Shown here: positions 48,420-61,349 of the stretch, one piece after another
Numbering within the stretch: position 1 is the stretch's first letter
Layout: every line of letters starts with the position of its first letter
Source of the DNA: Silurus meridionalis
Lineage: Eukaryota > Chordata > Actinopteri > Siluriformes > Siluridae
Direction: 5' to 3'
DNA: 64,000 nt
NCBI RefSeq assembly: GCF_014805685.1
Contig: NC_060884.1
Location: forward strand, 10,199,356 to 10,263,355
Made by a program: the position numbers and the translations under genes
The notes under the pieces: generated by a model
The model's database searches: none
Seen by the model: the letters and a program-made list of their open reading frames with translations, nothing else
Told to the model about the DNA's origin: nothing

Positions 48420-48585
48420 CACATTTATGGCATTTGGCAGACACCCTTATCCCAGGAGACTCATAACTGAGCAGTTGAGGGTTAAGGGCCTTGCTCAGTG
48501 GCCCAGCAGTGGCAGCTTAGTGGTGCTGGAATTTAAACTTGTGACCTTGAGTCCAATGCCTTAACCACTGAGCTACCAGCTCCTA
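48420..48585 (-). mobile_element. tRNA-derived SINE, copy 3
   Basis: On the minus strand it reads 'agctggtagctcagtggtta' (A-box), then 'aaggtcacaagtttaaattc' (altered B-box), 'actgagcaaggcccttaacc', and the tail 'ctgccaaatgccataaatgt'. Same family as 37918-38093. Confidence 0.87.
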
Positions 48586-48608
48586 TATACATAAATGCAT
48601 ACATACAT

Positions 48609-48828
<220 letters not shown>

Positions 48829-48889
48829 CACTAACAGGTGAATTAAATAACAGTGAATATTTCCTTACAGTTGCACCTGTTAATAAGTA

Positions 48890-49165
48890 AGATATACTAT
48901 GGAGAATGTAAACTGTCCTGCTTTTCTGCTTGATGCAGGAAAAATGAATCTAAATGACTTTAACAAAAGCAACTGTGGAATGTGCTGGCCAAACAAGTCC
49001 AATCCATGGAGACCTCACCTCACAACCTACTAGACTTAAAGGATCTCTTGCTTAATGTCTTGGTGTCAGATGCCACAGTAGGCCTTCAGAGTTCTTGTGG
49101 AGTCAATGCCTGAGTGGGTCAGAGCTATTTTGGTGGCACACTATTAGGTATGTGGTTTTAACATT
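48890..49165 (+). mobile_element. Tc1/mariner-like 3' remnant
   Basis: 'gtggaatgtgctggccaaac', 'ccatggagacctcacctcac' and 'agtcaatgcctgagtgggtc' follow in order the end of a fish DNA-transposon transposase, as far as I recall it, including the tail that reads S(M)P..V.AI. No open frame and no complete inverted repeat are visible. Confidence 0.5.
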
Positions 49166-49169
49166 TAAT

Positions 49170-50472
49170 GTTGATTGGTGTTTCATCCTTGTATACTTTT
49201 CAAATTAATATAAAAAAATAATAAATAGAAATCACTACTAAAAAAACAGAAACAGACTTTCATCTTTCATCTTTTGAAAAGGCTGTTTAATGAATAAAAG
49301 GAGAGAAAAAGGAATAATTCCTGTATTTACCTTCAAGGACAGAATTGAGGTACTCTTTCTGCTCATGAGAAAGTCTCCCATTACACATTTCAGTTTCTGT
49401 TGGTTGAAATGTAAGCTAGAGCCCTTATGATATTATTTCATATAATAAAGTGGAACATTTGATTTCTCTACATGTTTACATTTTTTTGTAAAGAAACTAC
49501 TGTCTTTAAGGGGGAAAAACCTTTAGTAATTAATTAAACATAATAAATGTTTACGATAACATTTAACCATCTTTTTTATAAAGACACATAGTAGATGAGG
49601 ACGGCTTAAGCTTAATTAATAGTTTGCAAACAGTTTTGTAAAAAATTCTACAATTGGCATAATTCTGAGTCAATACAATATGACAATATTAATCATATAT
49701 ATTACAAATGTGATGATTTTGTGTAACCTGGGTTGATTCATTTGAATAGGATTTAAAAAATAGTATATTTAAAATATGGTAAATGGTGTATAAAGCAAAG
49801 ACAAACTCGCATCTAAACTGGCTTTAAGCTCTTGGATGATTTAGTGCATACTGTGTGTAGAAGGGAACAAATATTTAACATAACATTAAACAAAGCACTT
49901 TTCTTATTTGATGTGCTTTGTATTCATGTTAGCATAGGCACAGTATAAATATATTTGATCATTTTCACCTGTCATTTAGTAATTGTTTAGTGCTTTGGGC
50001 ACGTTTACTTTTTAATATATTGTTGGTGTTGCATATTGTTGGCATTCTTCAGCAAAAACCAGCCTTAGCAAAACATGTTAAATTAGGGAGTACTTTGGTG
50101 TGGCTTACACAACAGATGTTGTATTTTGCCATAAGCTTCTATGTACTACAGTAGCATGAAAGTTAATGGCCCTGGTGGCTTACAATTTTAAATAACTTTT
50201 AATAGCAATTGGAAGCTAATGAATAAATTGTAATATTTAGCATTCATATTAAGTGATCTGGTCATTATTAATATTTAACAGTGACAAACATATACTTAGC
50301 AGACTATCACACTATGTATTGCAACATTCAGTGGAAAAAACCCTGGAAATTCCCCAGAAGGGGACTATTTCAATAGAAAACCTACACTGAATTAGTGTTC
50401 AGTGTTTTGTTTTAAGTGATTATCAGTGAGTCATACTTTAAAAGTCAGAAGTGAAGACAGCTCTAAAAAATA

Positions 50473-50475
<3 letters not shown>
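49170..50475. other. AT-rich intergenic DNA
   Basis: No gene or named repeat was recognised. Confidence 0.45.
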
Positions 50476-50479
<4 letters not shown>

Positions 50480-50503
<24 letters not shown>

Positions 50504-50505
50504 CG

Positions 50506-50547
<42 letters not shown>
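50480..50547. repeat. Compound microsatellite (ta)n(ga)n
   Basis: About 11 ta units, 'tcgggga', then about 20 ga units. Confidence 0.95.
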
Positions 50548-50553
<6 letters not shown>

Positions 50554-50619
50554 TGTAAAGTAAGAATGCAGGAGAGAAATTAAAATCAAATCAATATTTG
50601 GTAAATCATTATTTTAGGT

Positions 50620-51200
50620 ACACCGCCATACAGTTTTTAAATGAACTCATCTTGGAGAACTAACTACACATCTTCTGTGAGGTCAAAACTGTTACTTCCA
50701 GGACTCTTTGCACATTATGCTAGAGATGGATCCTAATGGCATTGGCTGTATGTTTAGGGTCCTGCTGCAGAATCAATTTGGGCCCATTCGGGCACTTCCC
50801 TGAACGTATTGTACGATGAATAAGTATTTGCCTGTATTTCTCAGCATTGTGGACACCATTATAACTGACCAAATCTCTTCAACTCCATTTGCAGACATGT
50901 AGCCTACAAGAAACCTCCACCATGCCTTTACTGTTGCCCACAGACACTCATTATTGTACAACTCTCAAGCCCTTTTCAAATCAACCTGTTTTTTTGCTAC
51001 AGCAAAATATTTTCACTTTTTTTTTTTTCACTTAAGAGCACTGCTGCCATTTTTATGTACCACAGTTTCTAAGTTTTTGGCATAATTGAGTCAGTTACCC
51101 TTGTTTCCACATTATAAGTATGGCTGTTTGGCTGCAATTCTTCCATGAAGACCAATTCTGTCCAGAATTGTCCAGTCTCGGGGCACTGGTTTCCAACAGT
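50620..51200 (-). mobile_element. Tc1-like remnant, antisense
   Basis: 'gatggatcctaatggcattg', 'ctgtatttctcagcattgtg', 'acctccaccatgcctttact' and 'gcaattcttccatgaagacc' match in order the antisense of another fish Tc1-like transposase. The minus-strand frame 50773-50961 retains only a broken piece. It ends near the probable 3' end of sdc4. Confidence 0.65.
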
Positions 51201-51284
51201 TCTTTACTGTGCATATATTATATATATGTATATAAAATCTGCAACCTGCTACAAATGAAATATATGAAATGACAGCCACTTCAA

Positions 51285-52745
51285 TAATGTGCACAAAAAT
51301 AGCTTTATTTCTGATCAGATTGAAACCTGCATGAAGAAACCAACAATCCACTGTTTTCCTTACTAAACTGATGATTTCACTTCATGTGTTGAAGGGAAAA
51401 AAGCAGCAAATTTTCTTACTTTCTGGTCTTGCTTTCACCCCATGTAAATAACATGGCTCATTCATTCATCTTGTAACTAGTAAGAGCATCCTTCTACAAA
51501 ATATAAATATATATCACTTGAAAAAACTAAAAGAAATAAAACTCTTACAATATAAAAATGCATCAAAACTCTGAAAAATCTTCGACTAGTGTATAGATTT
51601 CTTTTTCTAAATCACATGTACAGCTTAGATGGGGAGAAACCCCCGACCTGAAGGAAGGCAATATAATAGTCTATTCAAAAGTTAAATTAACACAATATAA
51701 TAACAAAACAAAAAAGTATTTCAGAAAACAATGAAAAGAGACAGAAAATAAAAAGACTAAAAAAAAAAAAAACACTGAGAAACAAAACAAAAGTTAGTAT
51801 AAGCATTGGTCATCGATTTTAAACTCTCATTTTGCCCTGGTAAAGAGGCAATATAAAAACAGTTAGTCACTGACCCTATGTTTAATACCAGGACAAAACA
51901 AGAAGAGAATCATTTTGGCATTTAAATATTTGGTAAATAGAAGTACCGGGTGTACATTTTCAACGGCTATTTACAGACCCCTGGATATGAGAAAATGGCA
52001 GTGTCCTTTTTTCTGGTTTTCTGCAAAAAAGGTTGCGTACCTTTCAACTGAGAATAAGAGGAGCAGCTAAACTCTATGACCGGGCTACTTAACAAACATT
52101 TGTTTGAAACCTGATTATTGATAACTACTACAGGCCTATGGAATGTAAGAACGTGTAAGAATGTGCCATGTTAAAAATAAATCTATATTAAATGTTAATG
52201 CCCCAATGTCAGTTTGTCAGAAGCTCAACAGCATTCTCGTGTATCAATTTACACCAATTTCCACTATGATTGGACAATTTTACCAGGACAGTTTACTTAA
52301 AAACGCACATGCTACAGTAACATTTCCCACAGCATGTACTTCTGCTAAATGACGCAGATGTGTGCAAATAGTCAGTGTTGATGGTTTCAAAGTTTTGTAC
52401 AGACTCTGAATCCATATAGTTTTAGCTGCAAATGGGCCCCATCTGTACCTTTTTAGTGTTACAAAACAGTGAAGTAAAGAAAAGGAACACAATGGCTAGT
52501 TACTTTGAACAAAACAATGGGAAACCAGACAATACAGAAAATGTCAGGACTTATACAGTGCAAGCTGCAACAAAGCACCTTCTCTCCTGATAAAGGTAAA
52601 AATCGAATATATAGTGAGAGTAATCATGGTTTCATTTGAGATGCTGGTTTGCGGTTTCTCGAGGTGGACAGAGAGATGGAGCCTAGCAGTGCGTCAGAAG
52701 CACTGCGAGTTCACAGTTCATATGATTTAGCTCGAGAGGGTGTGT
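51285..52745 (-). other. Probable sdc4 3' UTR
   Basis: Downstream of the sdc4 stop on its strand, non-repetitive for over 1.3 kb. Minus-strand poly(A) signals are AATAAA at 51308-51303 and, as an alternative, ATTAAA near 51878. The first would give a 3' UTR of about 1.45 kb. The end is a prediction only. Confidence 0.4.
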
Positions 52746-55700
52746 TCATGCGTAGATCTCAGTGGTGGGAGCTTTTTTATAAATGGGTTTCTTTCCCAAA
52801 TCGTAGCTGCCTTCGTCCTTTTTCTTCATTCGATAGATGAGGAGGAGGATGAGAAGCACAGCAAAAAGCAGCCCAACGGCACCACCAGCAATAACAGCTA
52901 AAATTAATATAGAAATAGAAAACAATTGTTATCATTTGTCAATATACATAAAATAATACAAAGAAAATGATTTGCATAACACTAAGTAATATTTCTCATT
53001 TTTATTAGTTTTTTTCTAGTCTGGGCAGTTGAGCAATAGTGTAGGCATGTATAGGCAGTTTGGAATTAAATCCTCATTAAGACTTACTTATATAATAAAT
53101 ATAAATAATAAGATTAAGTCTTATAAATAGTCTCAGCACCATGAGAGCCACTGTGTTATGTTTCCTACGATTATCAATGCATCTTACCGGCCAGCACTTC
53201 TGTCTTGTTAAAAATGTTCTGTTCTCCTGCGTGAGAGAGATGGACACTGGGAGGGTGAGCAACTTCATTCTGTCTCACCAGACGTATCTCATTATCTGTT
53301 GGCTGAGGCTGAATCGGATTCTCCATGTGTGGGATGTGATTATCAAACTCTTCAGTCTAAAGATGTATACAAAAAAATTTGTTTTTATACACATTACGCA
53401 GTATTACGGTCTTCTACCTTTTGTCCAATTTAAATTTCACAGGTTTTTATCTTAAATCAATACATTAATATGCAGAATATTCACTAACCTTAGTGGTTGC
53501 TAATCCTTTTTCATCTGGTGACAGATTGTCATCACCAGAGCCTGAGTTTTCTTCATATTCGTCACCGTAAATGTCCTCATCATCAAATCTTGCAACATTT
53601 TCTTTGCTAAAAATGAAATCACCAGAGGAGTCGGGGTCATCATCTGATTTCCCAACATTTGGAGGCATCCATGTTTCTGTCTCTCTTGCCTGCAAGCACA
53701 CACACAAAAACATGTTGATTTATCTTCATAAGAAGGGACACAAGACCAGGCCACTAATAAATGAAGCTTAGGTTCTTAAAAATACGCTTAGGTTTTTTGA
53801 TAAAGCCATTACCATAGAGACACCAGCAGAAAAGTAATCAAACTGGCCCCTTATCTATATGATTCAACGCTACAGGATATGACTGATACCATTACAACCT
53901 TAGGCACACTGTCCCTATTGTTTGGCAAACAGGCGTTCACAAACACCTGGGAATTTTAAAGTTGCATCATGATTAACATTTTAGTTAAATACATTCTCAC
54001 ATGCATCTCATGTTAGACAGACTGAATTCAGTGCAGCACATGTATACCAGGTTATTGTCCAAGTTGTTTGAGTGACCAGATGTGAATCTGTTTTAATTAA
54101 TATTAATATAAATCTATTTTATAAATCTGAGACTTGGCCATGTGATATCACAGGATAAATGAACAAGTCCAAGTAAAGTAACATTTCTGTTTTTAATCTC
54201 TTTAATTTCAATGATTAGAAAGAGTAAATGAAAGACAACATATAAGCTAGTTATGTATTTGGAGCTAGGCCATGTGAATAATGCAAGGTATTGATAAGAG
54301 GATGAATAACATTAAGCATGTAACCTTTCCTATTTGCTAGTGTTGGTTCTCAGGCTGAGCAACACCTGACTGGTTTGATAAGTTTGGACAAAATTTAGAC
54401 CTGAGTAAGACCTGGTTTCTATGTCTACAAGAATGGGTGGATGAATAACACAACTAAAACTTTGTTATTCATCCACTCAACTGACCTTTGTCAGACTACA
54501 CTCATGTATCATCTAAGCCTAAACATTATATTAAGGGTTAGTGCTCTTTTCAATCGAGCACATACTAAGCAAATAAAAAGAAAACAAAAGCACATTCCTT
54601 TAGGTAAATCAATAATTGACCAATACATTTTCCCTGTGGGTAATTTTTTCCAGCTCCTTTTTTATGTATTTTTGTATTACACAATGCCAGTTGTTTACAT
54701 TTTTGCTAAAATGGAATCTCTGGAATGCTACAGTTCAAGTCGAGCTACAGGTGAGCATTTTATCTATCATGTTGCCATGGCTGTAAAAGCCCTAGCAAAT
54801 ATGGGCTGCTGAAAAGACACAAGGTGTATGTGATTGGGTGCCACATTCAAAATAATCCAAAAGGCTAAGTCGTAGCCAAACAAGTAAGATGTGTAATCTT
54901 TCTACTGAATCACATGCCACTGACTAACTTTTTCTGTCTAAACACTAATCACATACTAATCAGTATGTCAGTCATTAAACCTGATAGAAACAACAACCTT
55001 GTGTAATCCAGCACGGACACACTTACTTTAAATAATAACACAGCCCTGTGGTGAGATCGACTGAATTAGGTGACTCAGTCATTGAGTGTATGAGGGTAAC
55101 AGCTCCTTTTTCAGTCGAAAACATTACCACACTTGTCTTACTACTCCACATTTCTGCTTTTCCTAACTAACTGTTTATTGTTCTAGTTTTTCTTCTGTTC
55201 GTTAAAAGGTAGTCTTGGTAGTAAACATGCAGGCACAGACCTGAACAATTCATGGCAGATTTAAAAATATTACTATTTCTTCAAAATAGTGTTAAGATGT
55301 CAAGTTCAAAAAGCAAACTTTGTGAATGTGATATATCTAATAACATCTAAAACAAAAAAAAAGTCATATGCTACAAATGGGGATTTTTAAGAAGGGAAAC
55401 GAGAGCAATTGATGACAAAAAAGGCCAGACCCGTTCCAGTAAGCCAGGATCATGCAAATACCACATCAAACTAAAGTAAGCTCTGCACTCTGTCATTTTA
55501 AAGAAATCTAAAGCCACTAAGGGGAAGGCACACAGCGGACAGAAAGCATTTGTGCCCCCTTAGAAACTCCCCTGTATTTAAGATGTTTTACTGCCGAAAA
55601 AACACACCAGCAATAAGACTCTTAACCAGAAAAAGAAAACGCTGAACAACTTGCACAGGTGAAAGTTCCGAGAACAAGCCACAAGAACCAAATGTATAAG

Positions 55701-58700
55701 AAGACACCAGCAACTTTTTTGAAAGAGAAAAAGACCCAACCCTACAACAATTAAAAAAAAAAAATACTGCTGAGGAAAGTACCTAACCGAATCAAAACCT
55801 TGACAGTATTTGATAAATGATTACTGAAACCAGCTGCTGCTTATTATACCTTCTAACAAACTCAAGAAGCCCTATTACTGTGTTTGTAATACATTCCCTG
55901 TTGAATTAATGACACTTACTTTATGTATTTCTTCTCATAATTGTACAAAACCGACAATCCATACAGTTATGCCACTCTAACACTGTACAACAAATGCTCT
56001 TGGGGACACAACATGATCCTACAGCTTGAAAAAAATGTATATTATATTCAAGCCCAGATCCGCTTGCTCTTTATTTACCTATGACAGTGTCTAACACAAT
56101 ATAGAAGCATTCCACCTTCAAAGCAACTATTTATAGTCTTCTTCTATGCATGCTAGAAAGAACGTGTACAATGCCTCGATGAAAACACTCCCATCATCCT
56201 GAAAAGAATAAAGAGCTTTTCAGATCATTCTCTCGACCCCCATGCATTTTCATAGAGGTGAAGGTGGGCAAAGTGACATGACTGAATATCTCCAGCGTTA
56301 CTCACTAAGACACAAAACCATGAAATGGGAACAACCCAGTGCTCCAACCTCCAAAGTTTTTATCACTGACATACAGACTCTGGACAAGCACAAGATGTGC
56401 TTAGCTTTGCAGTTACTACGGTTACTATTACAGTACTTTTTACCTGCCTAGGAAAACATTACACAAGCAGAAAAATTTGACTTTTCACATAGGAATATCT
56501 GCAAGCTATCCAAATCATCTCTTAAGGCAATGTTTTGCAATCCTACTGCTACAGTACCAGCATGCTACACATATCTGACTATTATTAAATGGCACACCAG
56601 AAGTACTGAAGTATTGGAATCTACAAGTAACAATTTGAGAGACACATATGAAATCAAAAGTTTTGGGTATGGAACTGCTTGGAAACAAAGTGTACAGTGT
56701 CATTTTGTCATTATGGTATACATTATATATAACAATTTTTGGTGTTATATGCAAAATTCATGTCCACACTAAAGACCGAATCAAAATGTAGTCGCTTGAC
56801 TGTTGGAAATGGAAGTATTCAAATCTTTTTGGACAAATAAGGGTAATACATTATATTTGGTAATAGCTTGACATTTGCAGTCTTTGGATAAATAAATTAT
56901 AAAAGCAAAACAAAATTACAAACGCAAAGATAGCGATTTCATATATTGTTTAGATCTTTGATCTTTAAACTTCTTCCGGAATAGCAACACACAAATCCTA
57001 CTTCTCAGTGTGCCAACATCCCATTCAGCAAAGCGATTTTATAGGCAAGGTATTTATTAAGTTCAGAGTTCTGACACTTGCTAGAGATTACATTGCAGTA
57101 AAATATAATGTTAATTGTTTTGAAATAAATGACTCAAATCAAACGTGAAATAAATCACATGGTTTGTGCATAAACAAGTTGATTATTGCCATCTCTCTTA
57201 ATAAATGTTGTACTATGAACAAAAAAAAAATGTATATTTCAGCTCCAAGCATTGCTTAACAGTTACTACTTTACTGAAAGGGAACTCTACTCCTGTGAAT
57301 GTTTTATTCTTTTCCCTTGAAACCAGACTGCTGCTGAAGTCAGCAAGAAACCAAAAAAAAAGAAAAAAAAAAAGTTCCTCAGTTCCCTTTATTGGTAAAC
57401 ATTCAATGTTGCTCTGCATGGGATTCTGCACCCCTTTACATTTTAACAATATGAATCTGCCAAATACTGTTATAACAACAGTTTTAATATCGACTCTCGT
57501 CTCGTCACCCTACGCGAAAACAGAGAGAGATGTGATCTTTAATCAAATAAACACCATGCCAGAGTTTAAGCCTTTTTCTCATCCAGTGGCTGGAGGAAGC
57601 ATGAACAACAAAAGGGGTGGATCATTTAAGTCCACCCAAGTGTGTGAATTCCCAAAAGAAGGCTGGTCTAGGCCACAAAGGGTCACATTCCACAGTAATG
57701 CTATAAGGAGGAGGAAAGGGGAATAAAGGGGAATATGCAATGGTTGTGCTCTGTTCCTCGGTTGTGATTTCATCAGGTGTATAACCAAGTTTCATGTGTC
57801 TCGTTGTCTAACCAATTATCAGCAATTAGACACTTTAGATAGGTCAAGTTATCGAATACAATTGCAAGGACAATGAAAGTACATTATATCTAAAAGCTGT
57901 AACACCTTGTAACTTGAAGCTTGCTCTGTTTGCCTTCAAGTGTATGTTCAGAAAGAACACAAAAGCACAGAAGGAAAGTTCTGAGCTCGAGACATTTGCA
58001 TTTTGCCCGTGTGTGTGTGTGTGTGTGTGTGTTAGAGTGGCTCACTGATTACACACACATGCTGGGTGGGATCTGCCTTGTTATCATTCCTTTCTATTTC
58101 AGCTCCTGGCAGGCACACTCTTTTATATAGCCGTTCTTTTCAAGTGTGGCCAAAAAAATTATAAAAAATAGATGCCACAGGACTTTGTCATGTCACACAC
58201 AGGTGTTTCAGCTTTTTGTTCCCAAAACAAAAAGAGGATGTAATTATTTCGATACGATAATCGGTAGCTAATTCCGGTAAAAGAGAAGAGTACAAAATAA
58301 AGTATTGATCTAAATTACTAATAAGAAGCATTGAGAAGTACTGACGTGATGTTTGCAGCATTTTAAAAATGATGGTTATCTTTACTTACGTTACATTATT
58401 TACCCAATAACCACTGACTAACAACATTCCTTACAACATTTAAGAGTTCTGTGTCGCTTTATAACATTTGTATTAACAATTTAAGACACCGGTTGAGTCA
58501 CCAGTGAAAGGACAATCGACAAACCTCCGCCTGTATACACCTCGACCATTGTTAGCGCACTTGCTAACTCCGACTGTTCCAAAGTGTGGTTGTAAAGCGC
58601 GGGGCAGTTGATAGTACAAGGGGAAAAAAATACACTTTTTACTAATTCTGAATAAAACTAACGTAAACTGACCTGGTTCAGTGAACCCCATCGAAAAGAA

Positions 58701-58860
58701 ACAGAAGAAATAATCGCAGGTGAGACACAGAGCCAACAGAGTGAATGAAGGAACTTTTTGGTAGTTAGCCTCGAGTGCTAGAGAACGGGTTTAAGTCACT
58801 TACCGACTCAGCAAAGGCAGCAGCAGCCAATAAAACCAACACGAGGGACACTTTGAGCAT
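52746..58860 (-). CDS. sdc4: Syndecan-4, transmembrane heparan-sulfate proteoglycan core
   Basis: Cell-surface co-receptor for matrix and growth factors, acting in focal adhesions through PKC-alpha and PIP2. Four coding exons: 58860-58804, 53689-53489, 53356-53188 and 52897-52746, all with GT-AG junctions (phases 0, 0, 1), total 192 residues (human 198). Residues 1-18 ([19 protein letters not shown] start) are the signal peptide. The acidic ectodomain carries Ser-Gly sites for glycosaminoglycan in PDSSGDF and ENSGSGDDN. The juxtamembrane FNKTEVLA is followed by a GxxxG-containing membrane helix ([13 protein letters not shown]). The tail has the conserved C1 ([11 protein letters not shown]), the syndecan-4-specific LGKKPIYKK variable region, and a C-terminal EIYA PDZ ligand in place of the usual EFYA. 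A small extra exon in the 5.1-kb first intron cannot be excluded. Confidence 0.96.
53690..58803 (-). other. sdc4 intron 1
   Basis: A 5.1-kb intron of mostly unique, moderately AT-rich DNA. I see no transposon comparable to those elsewhere in the window. A 13-bp stem hairpin lies at 54437-54476. Open frames such as 57205-57726 have no recognisable domain or splice support. The relative lack of repeats contrasts with the flanks and might reflect regulatory content. Confidence 0.55.
58009..58031. repeat. Microsatellite (gt)n
   Basis: About 11 gt units in sdc4 intron 1. Confidence 0.9.
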
Positions 58861-59040
58861 CTTGGAATCCAAGACCGAGAGATGAAAAACACCTGTAAAA
58901 ACTAAACGTATTCCTAAAGAAGAGTTTAAAACTCGTTCAGATTTGGAGTCACACCAGAAGCACGTCTGAACCGCAGCGATGAGGTTGGAGTCTTTAGATG
59001 ACTTTACAACTCCGCCCACAGGAAGCACGAGGGTGAATTT
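58861..59040 (-). promoter_or_regulatory. sdc4 5' UTR and proximal promoter
   Basis: Immediately upstream of the sdc4 start codon. A GC box (gggcgg on the minus strand) is at 59017-59012, about 155 bases from the start codon. No TATA box is evident. The transcription start is not determined from sequence. Confidence 0.5.
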
Positions 59041-59393
59041 CCCTGGCAGTTGTTTACGGGAATAAAGAAGTAAGACGAAAGAATGCAAAAGAGAAAAAAA
59101 GAAAAGAAAAGCGAAAACAAAAAAAAGACTACCAAACAGAAATCTAATGATCTTCAACCTTATTTTATCATTACATTTAACGAAATCCAACAACTGAAAT
59201 GAAATAAACAACTATATTCTTATCTTATTATTAAGTGTACACATATTGTGTTACTGGGTTCGACGCATATTTACTTTAACTTTCAAAATTAGAGTGTGAA
59301 AATAGATATTTAAACATATTTATAAACCGAGGAGCCTGAATACACTGTCGTAGTGAGAGTGATACAGTACGAAGCCTACGTGCTATTGGAACA

Positions 59394-59456
59394 TTACGTC
59401 ATGTGCAAATGCGTCATCAGTCTGCGTGCAGTCCAGGCTAAAGGAAAACGCGTCAT
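59394..59456. promoter_or_regulatory. Cluster of three CRE/ATF-like sites
   Basis: ttacgtca (59394-59401), gcgtcat (59411-59417) and cgcgtcat (59449-59456) lie in the same orientation within 63 bases, in a local CpG-richer patch (59340-59470) about 0.55 kb upstream of the sdc4 start codon. These resemble cAMP-response/ATF half and full sites. Function is inferred from motif and position only. Confidence 0.35.
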
Positions 59457-59930
59457 CTTTCTGTTGCGATTTCTTGTTTCCCCTTAGTTGGACGGGTTTG
59501 CTCTTGCTATCGGCATTGCATCAATAAACAATTGACCGAAATAGCTCTTGCTGGAATGTCTGACATTGTTATCGTTAGATTGATTTTTATCCAAACCCAA
59601 CACTAAGAGTATACCAGGATATCATTATGGCAAACCCCATATATGGCAAAATAGAGAACTCAGACACGAAACAGATAAAACTGCTATATCGTGTAATACC
59701 TCAGGACTCTGATGATGAGAAAATATTTTTGAACATCTAATGAAAACGCCCTTGGCATGGTGTATTCACTGTGGGCATCTTTGGGAAAAATGGGGATTTT
59801 ATATATAAGGACAAGGTTTTGTAACCACAAAAAAGAAATACACAAATGGAAACCAGTACCTAAAAACCATACAAAAGTTAAAGTATAGATACCTTATTGT
59901 AAAACCACCATTACAATTTAAATGTCGCCA
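59457..59930. other. Intergenic DNA upstream of sdc4
   Basis: No gene was recognised. The stretch after 59620 ('atggcaaaatagagaactca') looks repeat-derived, but I could not name the family. Confidence 0.4.
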
Positions 59931-59934
59931 ATAC

Positions 59935-60660
59935 CCTAAATAAAAGAATTAGAGTATCCGATTTTAACAGTACTTGAGTATTTTACTCATAGGCTTAAAG
60001 TAGGCTTAGAAATGCACTAAAATACACAAAAAAAGTTTTACACCTCAACACACCTCAATTAACCAAGATCAACACAACCACCTCTTCAATGCCAGAATAA
60101 AACAAAGATCAAACAAGTCATTAAAAAAAGACAGAGCAGTAAAGCTATCTTTCAAAAAAAGTATATTCAATTAACAGATCAAATTACAGTATCATGTCAC
60201 AAAGTAGAACCATTAGCATTCAATGGACATATAAGATGAGAGTAAATAATATTAGATAAAGTAAAACCAAATATACAGAGCTGACTGTGATTTGATGCAC
60301 CTCTCAGTTTTAGAGAGAGGCAATATGTTTATTTAACTTTAACAAAAGCTGGTTCTCAAAGTTTTTGGAATTTGTTTTAGCACTTTTTGGACTGCAAATG
60401 AGGCCAGCAATGGTAAAAAAAAAGTTGCTCACAGAGTAGGGGAGTGTTGAGCCTTGATGACATGTTCAGCAGAGGTATAAAATATAATTGGTAACAGTCA
60501 TCGTTAAATAAAATATAGTAGAGTACAAAGTACAAATATTAAATAATAAATGTAGTTAGCAGAGAGTAAAAATTTGCTTGTATTTCTAATACTCAGTAAA
60601 ACTAGAAAGTAGCCGAAAAATGACTGAAGTACAGTAATGAAGTACATTTAAAACCAAAAA
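59935..60660 (-). mobile_element. hAT-type remnant
   Basis: The right end, read inverted, begins 'gtacttcattactgtacttc', and 'acagtacttgagtattttac' occurs at the left. These are the alternating 'agtac/gtact' sequences typical of a fish hAT family also starting at 63116. The inside ('ttttggactgcaaatgaggc', 'gtgttgagccttgatgacat') is non-coding here. Confidence 0.55.
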
Positions 60661-60949
60661 CAAATAAACAAACAAAAAAAATCACTTGTGACAGTGACCT
60701 CATTTTGCAGCTAGTGGTCAAGAGATGTTTATGTTATGTTTATGTTTAATCATGCTAACCCCGTGCTAATAATCGTGCTAACCTCCAAAATTAAGGAAGA
60801 GGGTTAATTTTGTAGCCCAAACCTCATTACCTCTGTCAGAAGGTTAAGACTTGGATAAACACAGATCTTTTCCACAACATCATGACTTAAACACAGAAAT
60901 GTTTTTTAATATGTAGACAATTTTATAAAAAAATATATATATATTTAAG

Positions 60950-61110
60950 TTTTTTACTTGTTACATATACACTACAGCACAGTGAAATTCTTTCTTTACA
61001 TAGCCCAGTGTGTTAAGAAACTGGGTTCAGAGTAAGGGTCATCAGTCATACAGAGCCACTGGAGCCAAGAGGATTAGGGCCTGACAGTGGCAGCCTGTCA
61101 GTGCTGCGGA
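60950..61110 (-). mobile_element. SINE-like repeat, degenerate
   Basis: 'cacagtgaaattctttcttt', 'acatagcccagtgtgttaag', 'cagagccactggagccaaga' and 'cctgacagtggcagcctgtc' follow in order a common fish SINE-like repeat in inverse orientation. Its tRNA-like head is not preserved. Confidence 0.5.
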
Positions 61111-61261
61111 GGACAATGTTCCTTGTACAAGATTTAACTCAAAATTTTAAGATGTTTATTTTTGACAGTGTTTTGCAGGAGGCTAATGATTCTGGATTTC
61201 CCTGCCACCCTAAGTATCAAGAAACACATTTTATCAGGAAAATCATATTGCTTAAATTATC

Positions 61262-61318
61262 ACATATCATATCATATCATATCATATCATATCATATCAT
61301 ATCATATCATATCATATA
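61262..61318. repeat. Pentanucleotide microsatellite (atatc)n
   Basis: About 11 perfect atatc units, next to a truncated Tc1 element. Confidence 0.96.
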
Positions 61319-61349
61319 TTTATGATATATATTATAAATATTATGATAT

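Noticed and set aside
54437..54476. Hairpin in sdc4 intron 1 as a miRNA precursor
   Set aside because: The stem is only 13 bp with a 14-base loop, too short for a pre-miRNA.
57205..57726. 173-codon plus-strand open frame in sdc4 intron 1
   Set aside because: No domain, low-complexity Lys run from an A-rich tract, no splice signals; composition resembles random intronic DNA.
52746..58860. Syndecan-2 as the identity
   Set aside because: The tail has the LGKKPIYKK variable region of syndecan-4, not the longer variable region of syndecan-2.
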